Under the pieces are notes generated by a model. The model did not search any database, had not been told where the DNA came from, and saw nothing but the letters and a program-made list of their open reading frames with translations. Shown one piece after another: positions 18,374 to 26,744 of a DNA stretch of 61,326 nucleotides; position 1 is the stretch's first letter; each line of letters opens with the position of its first letter. Made by a program: the position numbers and the translations under genes. The stretch is from the NCBI RefSeq assembly GCF_001598235.1, contig NZ_BCYO01000024.1:1-61326 (forward strand), written 5' to 3'. The stretch comes from Polaromonas jejuensis NBRC 106434. GTDB lineage: Bacteria; Pseudomonadota; Gammaproteobacteria; Burkholderiales; Burkholderiaceae_C.

Positions 18374-18841
18374 ATGGATAAAAAAGACCGCAGCATTCTC
18401 GCCCTGCTCCAAACCGATGCGAAGCTTTCAATAAGCGACATCGCTGAGCGGGTCAATCTATCTACCACCGCCTGCTGGAAGCGCATTCAGTGCCTCAATG
18501 AAGGAGGTTACCTGCGTCAACAGGTGTGGCTACTTAACAGCAAGATGCTGGGTCTAGGCGTAACAGTGTTCATGTCTATCAAGACTAGCCACCACGACTT
18601 GCAGTGGCTGCGGAAGTTTGCCTTGGGCGTGCGTGACCTGCCGGAGGTGCTGGAGTTCTACCGCATGAGCGGCGACACCGACTACCTCTTGAAGATCGTT
18701 GCGCCTGACATCGCTGGCTTCGACCGTGTGTACAAGAAGTTGATCCAGATCGCCGAGCTATTCGACGTAAGCTCAAGCTTCGCCATGGAAGAAATCAAAT
18801 ACACCACAGCTCTGCCGCTCGACTACACACACACCGCATGA
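18374..18841 (+). CDS. Lrp/AsnC-family regulator (copy 1)
   Basis: This 155-aa feast/famine regulator has an N-terminal helix-turn-helix (KKDRSILALLQTDAKLSISD, NLSTTACWKRIQCL) and a C-terminal RAM ligand-binding domain (GVTVFMSIKTSHHD to FAMEEIKYTTALP). Such proteins usually sense an amino acid and control its catabolism. The gene is divergent from the C-S lyase operon, and its stop overlaps the start of the molybdoenzyme gene (ATGA), so regulator and enzyme are translationally coupled. This ties the molybdoenzyme to amino-acid control rather than to anaerobic respiration. Confidence 0.9.
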   Translation: MDKKDRSILALLQTDAKLSISDIAERVNLSTTACWKRIQCLNEGGYLRQQVWLLNSKMLGLGVTVFMSIKTSHHDLQWLRKFALGVRDLPEVLEFYRMSGDTDYLLKIVAPDIAGFDRVYKKLIQIAELFDVSSSFAMEEIKYTTALPLDYTHTA

Positions 18842-21159
18842 CCTCATCCACCGCCCGTTTTCCATCACTGTCCCACTGGGGGGCTTTTACCGCAGTGGTC
18901 ACCGACGGCCGACTAGTCAGTTGTGAACCTTTTGCGCACGACAGCGCCCCTTCGCCCATTCTGCAATCCATGCCGGGCATGGTGCATTCAGATTTGCGTA
19001 TCCGCCGCCCGGCGGTGCGACAGGGCTGGCTCGCGCAGCGTCAGGGGAGCGACCGCAGTGCGCGTGGAAGCGAAGCCTTTGTCGAGGTCGACTGGGATGT
19101 AGCGCTGGATCTGGTAGCCGGTGAACTCGCGCGAGTGCGCGGCGACCATGGTCCGGCCGCATTATTCGGCGGCTCGTACGGCTGGTCATCGGCCGGTCGG
19201 CTGCACCATGCACGAACTCTGACCCATCGTTTCCTGCACGCCAGCGGCGGTTGTACGACACAGGCCGGCAACTATAGCTGGGGGGCGGCGCAGTTCCTGT
19301 TGCCGTACGTCATCGGGACCTATGCGCCGGTGACTGGCCGCGTCACGGACTGGGAAAGCTTGCTTGGCCATACCGAGTTGTTCATCGCCTTCGGCGGCAT
19401 ACCGCTACGCAATGCGCAGATTACCTCCGGTGGCGCTGGCGCGCACAGCACCCACGAATGGCTAGCGCGCGCGCGAGAGAGTGCCATCCGGTTCGTCGTC
19501 ATCAGTCCCACACGGGGCGACGTTCCCGAAGGCCTGCAGGCGGAATGGATTCCCATCCGTCCCAACACCGACACAGCCATGATGCTGGGCATGGCGCACA
19601 CACTGCTTCTGCGCAATCTTCACGACACCAATTTTCTCGATCGTTACTGTGAAGGCTTCGCCCCTTTTGCTGACTACCTGAAAGGCAAGCAGGACGGCCA
19701 GCCTAAAACCGCTGACTGGGCCGCCACCATCTGCGGCGTCGATGCCGATGTTATCCGCAGCTTGGCGCTGAAGGCGGCGGGACACCGAACGCTGCTGAAC
19801 TGCACTTGGTCGCTGCAACGTGCACAGCACGGCGAGCAGCCTTACTGGACCAGCATCGCTCTGGCTGCCATGCTGGGCCAAATTGGCCTACCGGGCGGTG
19901 GGTTCGCCTTTGGCCACGGCTCGATCAACGGGGCTGGTACGCCGCGCCCCGACGTACCAGCGCCAGAGATGAGTGCCGGTCCCAACCCTGCTCGCAGCAT
20001 CATTCCGGTGGCACGCTTCGCTGACATGCTGTTGCAGCCGGGCGAGCCTTATGCTTTTAATGGCAAGCAGGATGTGTATCCCGACATCCGCATGGTGTAC
20101 TGGGCAGGCGGCAATCCGTTTCACCACCACCAGGACTTGAATCGCCTGATACGGGCATGGGAAAAGCCCGAAACCATCGTTGTGCACGAAAGCTGGTGGA
20201 CTCCCACCGCTCGACGTGCCGACATCGTGCTGCCGGCCACCACTACCCTAGAGCGAAACGACATCGGTGGTTCTTCGCGTGACCGGTTCGTGCTGGCGAT
20301 GCACCAGGCGCTGGCGCCGCAGGGCCAAAGCCGCAACGACTTTGATATTTACCGCGATCTCGCCGCACGTGCAGGCTGCGAGGCTGCCTTCACCGAAAAC
20401 CGAGACGAAACAACGTGGATCCGCCACATCTACGACAGTATGGCCACGCACTGGCGCGCCGCTGGCTTTGACTCACCAGAGTTCGACGTTTTCTGGGAAA
20501 AGGGCTACGTTCGCTTGCCCGCGCCGCAAAAGTCCTTTGTATTGATGGCCGATTTCCGAGAAGACCCTGTCGCCCATGCGTTGAAAACGCCCAGCGGAAA
20601 GATCGAGTTGTATTCGGAGCGCATTGCCAGCTTTGGCTACGATGAATGCCCCCCGCATCCGGCCTGGGTGCCACCTACCGAGTGGCTGGGTGCAACTCAT
20701 GCACAGCGCTGGCCGTTACACCTGGTAACCTCGCAGCCGGCGGACAAACTGCATTCTCAAATGGATGCTGGAATCGTCTCACGTACGGCAAAGATCCATG
20801 GCCGCCAGCCTGTGCGCTTGCACCCAACAGAAGCAGCGCGACGCGGCATCCACGATGGCGCAATTGTGCGGGTATTCAACGACCGCGGAAGTTGCTTGGC
20901 GGGCGCAATGCTCGACGAAAATGTCAGTCTCGGCGTAGTGGTCATGTCCACCGGTGCATGGTTCGACCCTGGCGACCTGGGGTTGGAACGGCATGGCAAC
21001 CCTAACGTACTGACCGCCGACCTCGGCACTTCGCGCCTGACGCAAGCCCCTAGCGCCCTGTCGGCCCTGGTAGAGATCGCATGTTGGACCGACGACGCTC
21101 CACCCGTCCAGGCATTTGATCTCCCTCAATTCTTCCTGTTGAATTCCGTCGAAATCTGA
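18838..21159 (+). CDS. BisC/DMSO-reductase-family molybdoenzyme
   Basis: This 773-aa bis-MGD molybdoenzyme is of the biotin/methionine sulfoxide reductase type. The likely molybdenum ligand is Ser147 (NYSWGAAQ), and Tyr114 and Trp116 (GGSYGWSS) match the residues that hold the oxo group in DMSO reductases. There is no Tat signal and no N-terminal iron-sulfur motif, so it should be cytoplasmic, as BisC is. It reduces an S-oxide or N-oxide; here an amino-acid sulfoxide is the natural guess. It overlaps the Lrp gene by 4 bp and has no dedicated membrane partner. Confidence 0.87.
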   Translation: MTSSTARFPSLSHWGAFTAVVTDGRLVSCEPFAHDSAPSPILQSMPGMVHSDLRIRRPAVRQGWLAQRQGSDRSARGSEAFVEVDWDVALDLVAGELARVRGDHGPAALFGGSYGWSSAGRLHHARTLTHRFLHASGGCTTQAGNYSWGAAQFLLPYVIGTYAPVTGRVTDWESLLGHTELFIAFGGIPLRNAQITSGGAGAHSTHEWLARARESAIRFVVISPTRGDVPEGLQAEWIPIRPNTDTAMMLGMAHTLLLRNLHDTNFLDRYCEGFAPFADYLKGKQDGQPKTADWAATICGVDADVIRSLALKAAGHRTLLNCTWSLQRAQHGEQPYWTSIALAAMLGQIGLPGGGFAFGHGSINGAGTPRPDVPAPEMSAGPNPARSIIPVARFADMLLQPGEPYAFNGKQDVYPDIRMVYWAGGNPFHHHQDLNRLIRAWEKPETIVVHESWWTPTARRADIVLPATTTLERNDIGGSSRDRFVLAMHQALAPQGQSRNDFDIYRDLAARAGCEAAFTENRDETTWIRHIYDSMATHWRAAGFDSPEFDVFWEKGYVRLPAPQKSFVLMADFREDPVAHALKTPSGKIELYSERIASFGYDECPPHPAWVPPTEWLGATHAQRWPLHLVTSQPADKLHSQMDAGIVSRTAKIHGRQPVRLHPTEAARRGIHDGAIVRVFNDRGSCLAGAMLDENVSLGVVVMSTGAWFDPGDLGLERHGNPNVLTADLGTSRLTQAPSALSALVEIACWTDDAPPVQAFDLPQFFLLNSVEI

Positions 21160-21254
21160 TCCAGTTATGGGTCAGGCTTCAGCGCAATTCAACAGCTTAG
21201 CGGGACTCCATTCATACAGTGTAAGAAGCATGCAGTTTTTGCCGTCGATGCAAA

Positions 21255-21285
21255 CGCTGCCCGCCCGATAGCTCGGCGGGCAGCG
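21255..21285 (-). terminator. Hairpin terminator downstream of the truncated hydrolase
   Basis: CGCTGCCCGCC (21255-21265) pairs perfectly with GGCGGGCAGCG (21275-21285), an 11-bp stem with a 9-nt loop. Read on the minus strand it is followed by TTTGC, as expected for a Rho-independent terminator of the hydrolase gene that ends at 21308. On the plus strand it lies 96 bp after the molybdoenzyme stop and could also serve that transcript. Confidence 0.6.
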
Positions 21286-21307
21286 CTCACACCGCTCACG
21301 CAGTAGC

Positions 21308-22030
21308 CTATTTGGCTGCGACCTTCACGTTCGAGGCGGCCTGTTTGATTAACTCGGCTACGGCTTTCGGTTTTGACACATAGACCGCGTGGCTACCTCC
21401 GGTTTCCACGACGGCAGCACCGGCACGCTTGAACATGAGGCGTTGCGCTGGCGGCGGAACCATCTTGTCGTCGGTAGCTACCAGGTACCAACTCGGCTTT
21501 GACTTCCACGCCGGATCAGAGACCGCTCCGCCGAGTGCATCGACGCCCCAAGGCACTTGCGAGTTGGCCATGAACGCAGCGGTGTCACGATTCACATCTG
21601 CGGCGAACGAGGCGGCAAACTTCGACTTGTCGAGCAGCAGGAAGCCGTCTTGCGGAGGCAAGATTGGAGGCACCGTAGCACCAGGTTGCGGATCCTTGGT
21701 CAGCGTGCTGACGGACTCGCCTTTGTCGGGAGCGAACGCGGCGATGTAGACCAGGCCCGCGACCTTGTCGTGATTCCCCGCCTCCGTGATCACGACACCG
21801 CCGTAGGAATGCCCGACCAGGACAACGGGGCCGGGCTGTGCCGCAATCGCGCGCTTGGTGACAGCCACGTCGTCGGCAAGCGAAATCGTTGGATTCTGGA
21901 CGATGGTCACTTCGTAGCCATCCTTTTTCAGGATCTTGTGGACGCCTTCCCAACCCGACCCGTCCACGAACCCTCCGTGCACGAGAACGATGCTCGGTTT
22001 GACCGCATTGGCAGGCGTTGCGGCCGCCAC
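21308..22030 (-). CDS. Alpha/beta hydrolase, 5' end replaced by transposase remnant
   Basis: This alpha/beta hydrolase-fold protein (240 aa as read from a GTG at 22030) has an oxyanion-region HGGFVDGSGW, nucleophile elbow GHSYGG and a late His in GGSHAVYVSKP. Members normally carry an N-terminal signal peptide; here only the last few residues of such a segment (AAATPANAVKP) remain, directly joined to a transposase fragment. The coding frame is otherwise intact. Native start and promoter are therefore probably lost and expression is doubtful. The substrate is unknown; the family includes haloperoxidase-like esterases. Confidence 0.7.
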   Translation of the reverse strand: MAAATPANAVKPSIVLVHGGFVDGSGWEGVHKILKKDGYEVTIVQNPTISLADDVAVTKRAIAAQPGPVVLVGHSYGGVVITEAGNHDKVAGLVYIAAFAPDKGESVSTLTKDPQPGATVPPILPPQDGFLLLDKSKFAASFAADVNRDTAAFMANSQVPWGVDALGGAVSDPAWKSKPSWYLVATDDKMVPPPAQRLMFKRAGAAVVETGGSHAVYVSKPKAVAELIKQAASNVKVAAK

Positions 22031-22272
22031 TCATGACTGACCAGTGCTCGCCCACGCCAGTTCATGGTGATGAACGAGAACAAGCGGTGCTCGATCTTGT
22101 TCCACTTGCTGGTGCCAGGCGGGAAGTGACAGACCCGAATGTCCAAGCCCGTCTCTTGGGCGAGCCGACTCAGTTCCAGCTTCCAGAGGCGCACGCGATG
22201 CCCATTGCTGCCGCCACCGTCGGCGGTGATCACCAACTGCTTGGCTTTGGGATAGCGCTGGCGGCCCCATGC
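22030..22272 (-). pseudogene. ISAzo13-type transposase fragment
   Basis: About 80 codons of a transposase survive: GRQRYPKAKQLVITADGGGS, then HRVRLWKLELSRLAQETGL, VCHFPPGTSKWNKIEHRLFS and NWRGRALVSHE. I recognise these as the C-terminal region of ISAzo13-like transposases. Upstream and downstream parts are missing; the fragment starts near the ABC transporter end and runs straight into the truncated hydrolase at 22030. It marks a past insertion and deletion at the right border of the 12-21 kb block. Confidence 0.75.
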
Positions 22273-22325
22273 TAGCCCAGGCGGACACGCGGCTTGTGCT
22301 CGATCACCATGCCGTGCCCCCGCCT

Positions 22326-23069
22326 TCATGCCAAAACCGCCCAGGGCGCGCGGATATCCGCCAGGAAACGCTGCGCGCGCGGATGCTCGGGCCGGCTGAA
22401 GAAGCTCTCCGGCTTGGCGCGTTCGAGCACCTTGCCCTGGTCCATGAAAACGACCCAGTCCGCGACCTCGCGCGCAAACCCCATCTCGTGGGTCACGCAC
22501 ACCATCGTCATGCCGTCGCGCGCCAGCCCCTTCATGGCCTGCAGCACCTCGCCCACCATCTCGGGATCGAGCGCCGAGGTCGGCTCATCGAACAGCATCA
22601 CCGGCGGGTTCATGGCCAGGGCGCGCGCGATCGCCACGCGCTGCTGCTGCCCCCCGGAGAGCTGCGCGGGATACGCCTCGGCCTTGTGCGCCAGGCCGAC
22701 ACGGTCGAGCAGCGCCAGCGCGCGCTCGCGCGCCAGCGCCTTGCTTTGCTTGAGCAGACGCGTCGGAGCGAGCGTGCAGTTCTGCAGCACGCTCAGGTGC
22801 GGGAACAGGTTGAACTGCTGGAACACGAAGCCGATGCGGCTCCTGAGCGTGTCCACGCAGGCGCCGCGGGCATGGATGTCCTGGCCGTCGATCAGGATGC
22901 GCCCGCTTTGGATGGGCTCGAGCCGGTTGAGCGTGCGGATCATGGTCGATTTGCCCGAGCCGGATGGCCCGCACACGACCACCACCTCGCCCTTGGCCAC
23001 GGTTGCGCTGACGTCATCGAGGGCTTGGTAGTCCCCGTACCACTTGTTCACATTTTCCAGGGTGATCAT
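22326..23069 (-). CDS. Polar amino-acid ABC transporter, ATPase
   Basis: This 247-aa ATPase of the GlnQ/HisP class has Walker [10 protein letters not shown], signature LSGGQQQR and Walker [14 protein letters not shown]. It energises import through the two permeases encoded just upstream. It is the last gene of the operon: binding protein, permease, permease, ATPase, all leftward. It starts 4 bp after the preceding permease gene ends. The C-terminus ends about 50 bp before the ISAzo13 remnant, so the operon's natural downstream sequence may be lost. Confidence 0.93.
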   Translation of the reverse strand: MITLENVNKWYGDYQALDDVSATVAKGEVVVVCGPSGSGKSTMIRTLNRLEPIQSGRILIDGQDIHARGACVDTLRSRIGFVFQQFNLFPHLSVLQNCTLAPTRLLKQSKALARERALALLDRVGLAHKAEAYPAQLSGGQQQRVAIARALAMNPPVMLFDEPTSALDPEMVGEVLQAMKGLARDGMTMVCVTHEMGFAREVADWVVFMDQGKVLERAKPESFFSRPEHPRAQRFLADIRAPWAVLA

Positions 23070-23073
23070 GGTC

Positions 23074-23763
23074 TTACACCTTCACAGTACGGGAGCCCAG
23101 CCGGCGTTCGAGCCAGAAGGCGCAACGCGACAGGGAAAAGCACATCACGAAATAGGTCAGGCCCAGCAGCAAATACACCTCGATCGGTTTGGTCATCAAG
23201 CGGGTGCTGATCTGCCCGGCCACGAACGAGACCTCCGACAGGCTGACGATGTAGCCCAGCGAGGTCTCCTTGATGGTCGAGACAAATTGATTCACCAGGG
23301 ACGGCAGCATGTTGCGTAGCGCCTGCGGCAGGACCACCAGCCCCATCGCGTGCAGGTAGGAAAACCCCAGCGAGCGCGCACTCTCCATCTGCCCGCGTGG
23401 CAGGCTCTGGACTCCAGAGCGGATGATCTCGGCCAGATAGGCACCATCGAAGATGACCAGCGCCGTCAGCATGGTGTTGAACTGATCGGTCTTGTGGCCC
23501 GTCAACGAAGGCAGCAGGAAGTAGGCCCAGAAAATCACCATCAGCAGCGGCGTTCCGCGCACCACATAGACCAGCGCCGTGGCCGGCCAGCGCAGCACGC
23601 GAAACGGGCTGATGCGGCACAGCGCCAGCAGCAGGCCCACCGGCAGGGCGAGCACCAGCGCCAGGGCCGCCAGCAGCAGCGTCAGCACCAGCCCACCGAG
23701 CGGGCCCTTGGGATACTGACCGATCAGGTAGAACACCCCGTAGGTTTGCAGGATCTCAAACAT
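23074..23763 (-). CDS. Polar amino-acid ABC transporter, permease 2
   Basis: This 229-aa integral membrane protein of the HisM/GltK type has about five hydrophobic segments and the conserved EAA-like loop [20 protein letters not shown], which contacts the ATPase. [13 protein letters not shown] is the typical first-loop motif of the family. Its ATG directly follows the stop of the other permease gene. With that permease it forms the heterodimeric channel of an importer for a polar amino acid. Confidence 0.92.
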   Translation of the reverse strand: MFEILQTYGVFYLIGQYPKGPLGGLVLTLLLAALALVLALPVGLLLALCRISPFRVLRWPATALVYVVRGTPLLMVIFWAYFLLPSLTGHKTDQFNTMLTALVIFDGAYLAEIIRSGVQSLPRGQMESARSLGFSYLHAMGLVVLPQALRNMLPSLVNQFVSTIKETSLGYIVSLSEVSFVAGQISTRLMTKPIEVYLLLGLTYFVMCFSLSRCAFWLERRLGSRTVKV

Positions 23764-24459
23764 TCAGGTGCTCCTTACCGGGTAGGCATGCTGGTACCAG
23801 CTCGACAGCAGCGTGATGAGCAGCGAGATGCCCAGATAGCCCGCCGTGGCGAAGGTGAAGGCCTCGTGCCAGCGGAACGTGGCGCTTTCCACCTGTTGGG
23901 CCTGGTACATCAGCTCGCCGACGCCGATCACCATGGCGATGCTGGTGTTCTTCCACAGGTTCAGCGTCTGGCCGATCAGCGGCGGCACCGTGATGCGCAG
24001 CGATTGCGGCAGGATGACCAGCCGCATCGATGCGAGAAAGCCGAAACCCAGCGCACGGCTGGCCTCCATCTGCTCCTTCGGAATCGAGCGCAGGCCGCTG
24101 CGGAGGTCTTCCGACATATAGGCAGCCGTGTAGAGCACCAGCGCGATCACGGCGCTGGTCGCCTCCACGTTGCCTTCGTAGAGCCAGGCCTTGGCCGACT
24201 CCGGCAGCAGCTCCGGCGCGCCAAAGTACCAGAACAGCATGTGCGCCAGCAGGGGCACATTGCGCACAGCTTCGACATACGCCACGGCGGCGCCGCGCAG
24301 CGGCGCGACCGGCGAAATCCGCAGCACGGCGATGAGCATGGCCAGCGGCAGCGCGAAGGCCAGTGCCACCAAGGCGAGCTGGATCGACAGCAGCAAACCG
24401 TTGAGGAGCCATTCTTGGTACTGGCCCGACAAAAGCAGGGGAAGATTGAATGCATTCAT
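23764..24459 (-). CDS. Polar amino-acid ABC transporter, permease 1
   Basis: This 231-aa membrane protein of the HisQ/GltJ type has a periplasmic N-terminus rich in hydrophobic segments and the EAA-like loop MSEDLRSGLRSIPKEQMEAS. VEAVRNVPLLAHMLFWYFG is the family motif near the second segment. It is encoded between the binding protein and permease 2. A strong hairpin lies in the gap between it and the binding-protein gene. Confidence 0.92.
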   Translation of the reverse strand: MNAFNLPLLLSGQYQEWLLNGLLLSIQLALVALAFALPLAMLIAVLRISPVAPLRGAAVAYVEAVRNVPLLAHMLFWYFGAPELLPESAKAWLYEGNVEATSAVIALVLYTAAYMSEDLRSGLRSIPKEQMEASRALGFGFLASMRLVILPQSLRITVPPLIGQTLNLWKNTSIAMVIGVGELMYQAQQVESATFRWHEAFTFATAGYLGISLLITLLSSWYQHAYPVRST

Positions 24460-24465
24460 GGCCTG

Positions 24466-24500
24466 TCACCTCGCCCGGCGCGAGCCGGGCGTTGCGGTGA
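24466..24500 (-). promoter_or_regulatory. Stem-loop between binding-protein and permease genes
   Basis: CGCCCGGC (24472-24479) pairs with GCCGGGCG (24484-24491), and TCACC (24466-24470) with GGTGA (24496-24500), giving a strong two-part stem in the 43-bp gap. Such hairpins after binding-protein genes commonly stabilise the upstream mRNA or partly end transcription, so that the receptor is made in excess over the membrane proteins. Confidence 0.55.
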
Positions 24501-24502
24501 TA

Positions 24503-25348
24503 TCAATCGATCTTGTCGCTCTCGATCCTGAAGGTCCGGGCGGTAAAGCCCATGTTGGTGGTCGGGCCGAACCACTTCATGAACAGCTTCTCGGCATCCC
24601 CGGATGCCTCCAGCTCGCGCAGCACCTTGTTGACCTGCTCGCGCCAGGCTGGCTCGCCCTTCTTGATGCCAAGGGCCAGATGCTCGACCGAAATGCTTTC
24701 CGGCAGGATCACATAGTCCTTGGCGGCGCTGCCCAGCTTGGAAAAATTGTTGACCAGCGAGGTTTCATCGTTGACATAGCCCACCCCCTTGCCCTGCTGC
24801 AGCGCCAGGAAGGCCTGTGGCGAGCTGTCGAAGGACACGATCTGCGCCGTCGGCAATGCCTTCTTGGTATTCAGCTCCATGGTGGAGCCCTTCATGGTCA
24901 TCACCTTCTTGTCGGCCAGCTGTCCAAGCTGCGTGACGCCGCTGGACTTCTTGACCATCACCTTCTGGCCGGTGACGAAGACGGACAGCGAGAAATCGAT
25001 CTGCGCCTCGCGTTCGCGGTTATGGGTGAGGGATGCCGCCAGCAGGTCGACGCGACCCTGCTGCAATTCGGGTATGCGCGCCGCACCGGCCAACTGGCGC
25101 AGCACGGGCTTGACGCCCAGGCTCTTGGCCACGGCATGGCAGATGTCCACGTCGTAGCCGACGATCTCGCGGTTCGCCGGGTCCTTGATGAAGCTGAAGG
25201 GCTCGTCGGTGCCGAGCACGCCGCACACGAGTTCGCCCTTGCTCTTGATGTCGGCCATCTGGTCGGCCGCAGCCGGCAAGCTTGCCGCCGCCAGCAGGGC
25301 GGCCAGTGCCAGTGCACAAGCGCGCTTAAGGGTTGGATGCTTTTTCAT
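24503..25348 (-). CDS. Polar amino-acid ABC transporter, periplasmic binding protein
   Basis: This 281-aa family-3 extracellular solute-binding protein starts MKKHPTLKRACALALAALLA, a Sec signal cleaved near AAADQ. MADIKSKGELVCGVLGTDEP and VGYDVDICHAVAKSLG are typical. The start at 25348 has an AGGAG box; a longer frame to 25423 is not credible. Family-3 proteins bind glutamate, glutamine, cystine, histidine or similar ligands. Being next to a C-S lyase gene, a cystine- or thioether-type amino acid is an attractive ligand, but this is inference. Confidence 0.92.
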   Translation of the reverse strand: MKKHPTLKRACALALAALLAAASLPAAADQMADIKSKGELVCGVLGTDEPFSFIKDPANREIVGYDVDICHAVAKSLGVKPVLRQLAGAARIPELQQGRVDLLAASLTHNREREAQIDFSLSVFVTGQKVMVKKSSGVTQLGQLADKKVMTMKGSTMELNTKKALPTAQIVSFDSSPQAFLALQQGKGVGYVNDETSLVNNFSKLGSAAKDYVILPESISVEHLALGIKKGEPAWREQVNKVLRELEASGDAEKLFMKWFGPTTNMGFTARTFRIESDKID

Positions 25349-25426
25349 GCTTTGTCTCCTAGTAGTTATCGAAAAAGAAAAGGGCGGTGGGCTTGCGGCG
25401 CCTTCACTCACCCCGCACGGCACGCC

Positions 25427-26623
25427 CTAAGTGGTGCCGACTGAAGAAGGCTCGCTGCGCATCCGGTCGAATCCGGCCTTGAGGTCGGCGATCAGGTCCT
25501 CGGGGTTCTCCAGGCCGACATGCAGCCGCAACAGCGGGCCACGTCCCTGCCACGGCTTGGCGGTGCGGTCGTTGCCGGGATGGGTAAGCAGAATCAGGCT
25601 CTCGAAGCCGCCCCAGCTGAAGCCCATGCCGAACAGGCGCATGTCGTCGAGCATGGCGGTCACGGCCTGCTCTGCCATCGACCGAAGCTGCACCGCGAAC
25701 AGGCCACAGGCCCCGGTGAAATCGCGCTTCCAGAGGGCATGGCCGGGCGCATCGGGCAGGGCCGGGTACAGCACCTGCTCCACTTCGGGCTGGGCGGCGA
25801 GCCACTGCGCCACCTGCCGGGCATTGTGTTGATGGCGCTCCAGCCGCACCGACAGCGTGCGCAGGCCACGTAGCGCGAGATACGCATCGTCGGGGCTCAC
25901 GGTCAGGCCCAACTGTTTGTAAAAACCGCGGATGCGGGGATACAGCGCCTCGGTGGTGAGGATGACCCCCATCAGCACATCCGAGTGCCCGACGATGTAT
26001 TTGGTGGCAGCATGCACCGACACATCGACCCCATGCCTGAACGAAGCGAAATGGATCGGTGTGCCCCAGGTGTTGTCGAGCATCACCCATGCGCCATGTT
26101 CGTGGGCGACCTGGCTGATGGCCGGAATGTCCTGCATCTCGAAGGTGAGGGAGCCGGGCGATTCGACGAAGACGAGCTTGGTATTGGGCCGCATGAGGGC
26201 GCGAATGCCATCGCCTATCGTCGGATCGTAATAAGTGGTCGCTACACCCAGGCGCTTGAGCGCACCGTCGCAAAAGGCCCGGGTCGGGTCGTAGACCGAA
26301 TCGGTCATCAACAGGTGATCGCCCGGCTGGAGTGTGGCCAGCAGGGCGCATGTCAGCGCGGACAGGCCGCTGGGCGTGAGCATGGCCCCGTGTGCACCCT
26401 CCAGTTCACACAGCGCCGATTCCAGCGCACGCGTGGTCGGGTTGCCATGCCGGCCATAGGTATGGTGCGTCCCATAGGCGGAGCGCAAGGCATCCACCGT
26501 GGGAAACAACAGCGTGGAGGCGCGATAGACCGGGGTATTGACCGTGCCTCCGGCCTTTTTTTGTGCCCGGCCACTGTGGGCGAGCAGGGTCTCGGTATGA
26601 ACGGCGTGTTGCGACATGGGCAT
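25427..26623 (-). CDS. PLP-dependent cystathionine beta-lyase-like C-S lyase (copy 2)
   Basis: This 398-aa MetC-like enzyme has its PLP lysine at 208 (AATKYIVGHSD), the same residue number as copy 1 at 16993-18195, and shares long near-identical runs with it (DNTWGTP, FRHGVDVS, RDFTGACGLFA). It would split a cysteine thioether into pyruvate, ammonia and a thiol. Two Met codons (26623 and 26617) are possible starts. It is encoded upstream of the ABC importer operon on the same strand with a 78-bp gap, so uptake and cleavage of one substrate are probably linked. Confidence 0.87.
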   Translation of the reverse strand: MPMSQHAVHTETLLAHSGRAQKKAGGTVNTPVYRASTLLFPTVDALRSAYGTHHTYGRHGNPTTRALESALCELEGAHGAMLTPSGLSALTCALLATLQPGDHLLMTDSVYDPTRAFCDGALKRLGVATTYYDPTIGDGIRALMRPNTKLVFVESPGSLTFEMQDIPAISQVAHEHGAWVMLDNTWGTPIHFASFRHGVDVSVHAATKYIVGHSDVLMGVILTTEALYPRIRGFYKQLGLTVSPDDAYLALRGLRTLSVRLERHQHNARQVAQWLAAQPEVEQVLYPALPDAPGHALWKRDFTGACGLFAVQLRSMAEQAVTAMLDDMRLFGMGFSWGGFESLILLTHPGNDRTAKPWQGRGPLLRLHVGLENPEDLIADLKAGFDRMRSEPSSVGTT

Positions 26624-26666
26624 TGGCTCTGGTGAGTGGGGTTGCGGGGTACGTTCATCAATGCGG

Positions 26667-26721
26667 GGCCCTCCGTGGCAAGCATGGACACGGCACGGCC
26701 GAGGCCGTGCCCCGGAGGGCC
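26667..26721. promoter_or_regulatory. Nested inverted repeat upstream of C-S lyase copy 2
   Basis: An outer perfect 9-bp pair, GGCCCTCCG (26667-26675) and CGGAGGGCC (26713-26721), encloses an inner perfect 8-bp hairpin, GGCACGGC (26692-26699) and GCCGTGCC (26704-26711). It lies in the 121-bp gap between the DUF3088 gene and the C-S lyase gene, both leftward. It may be a terminator of the first, an attenuator of the second, or an operator. Confidence 0.5.
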
Positions 26722-26744
26722 TGTTCACAACGATGGGAGGGCGA

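Noticed and set aside
18838..21159. Calling the molybdoenzyme a respiratory TMAO/DMSO reductase
   Set aside because: There is no Tat signal and no TorC- or DmsBC-like partner, and it is coupled to an Lrp regulator instead of a TorR- or Fnr-type system.
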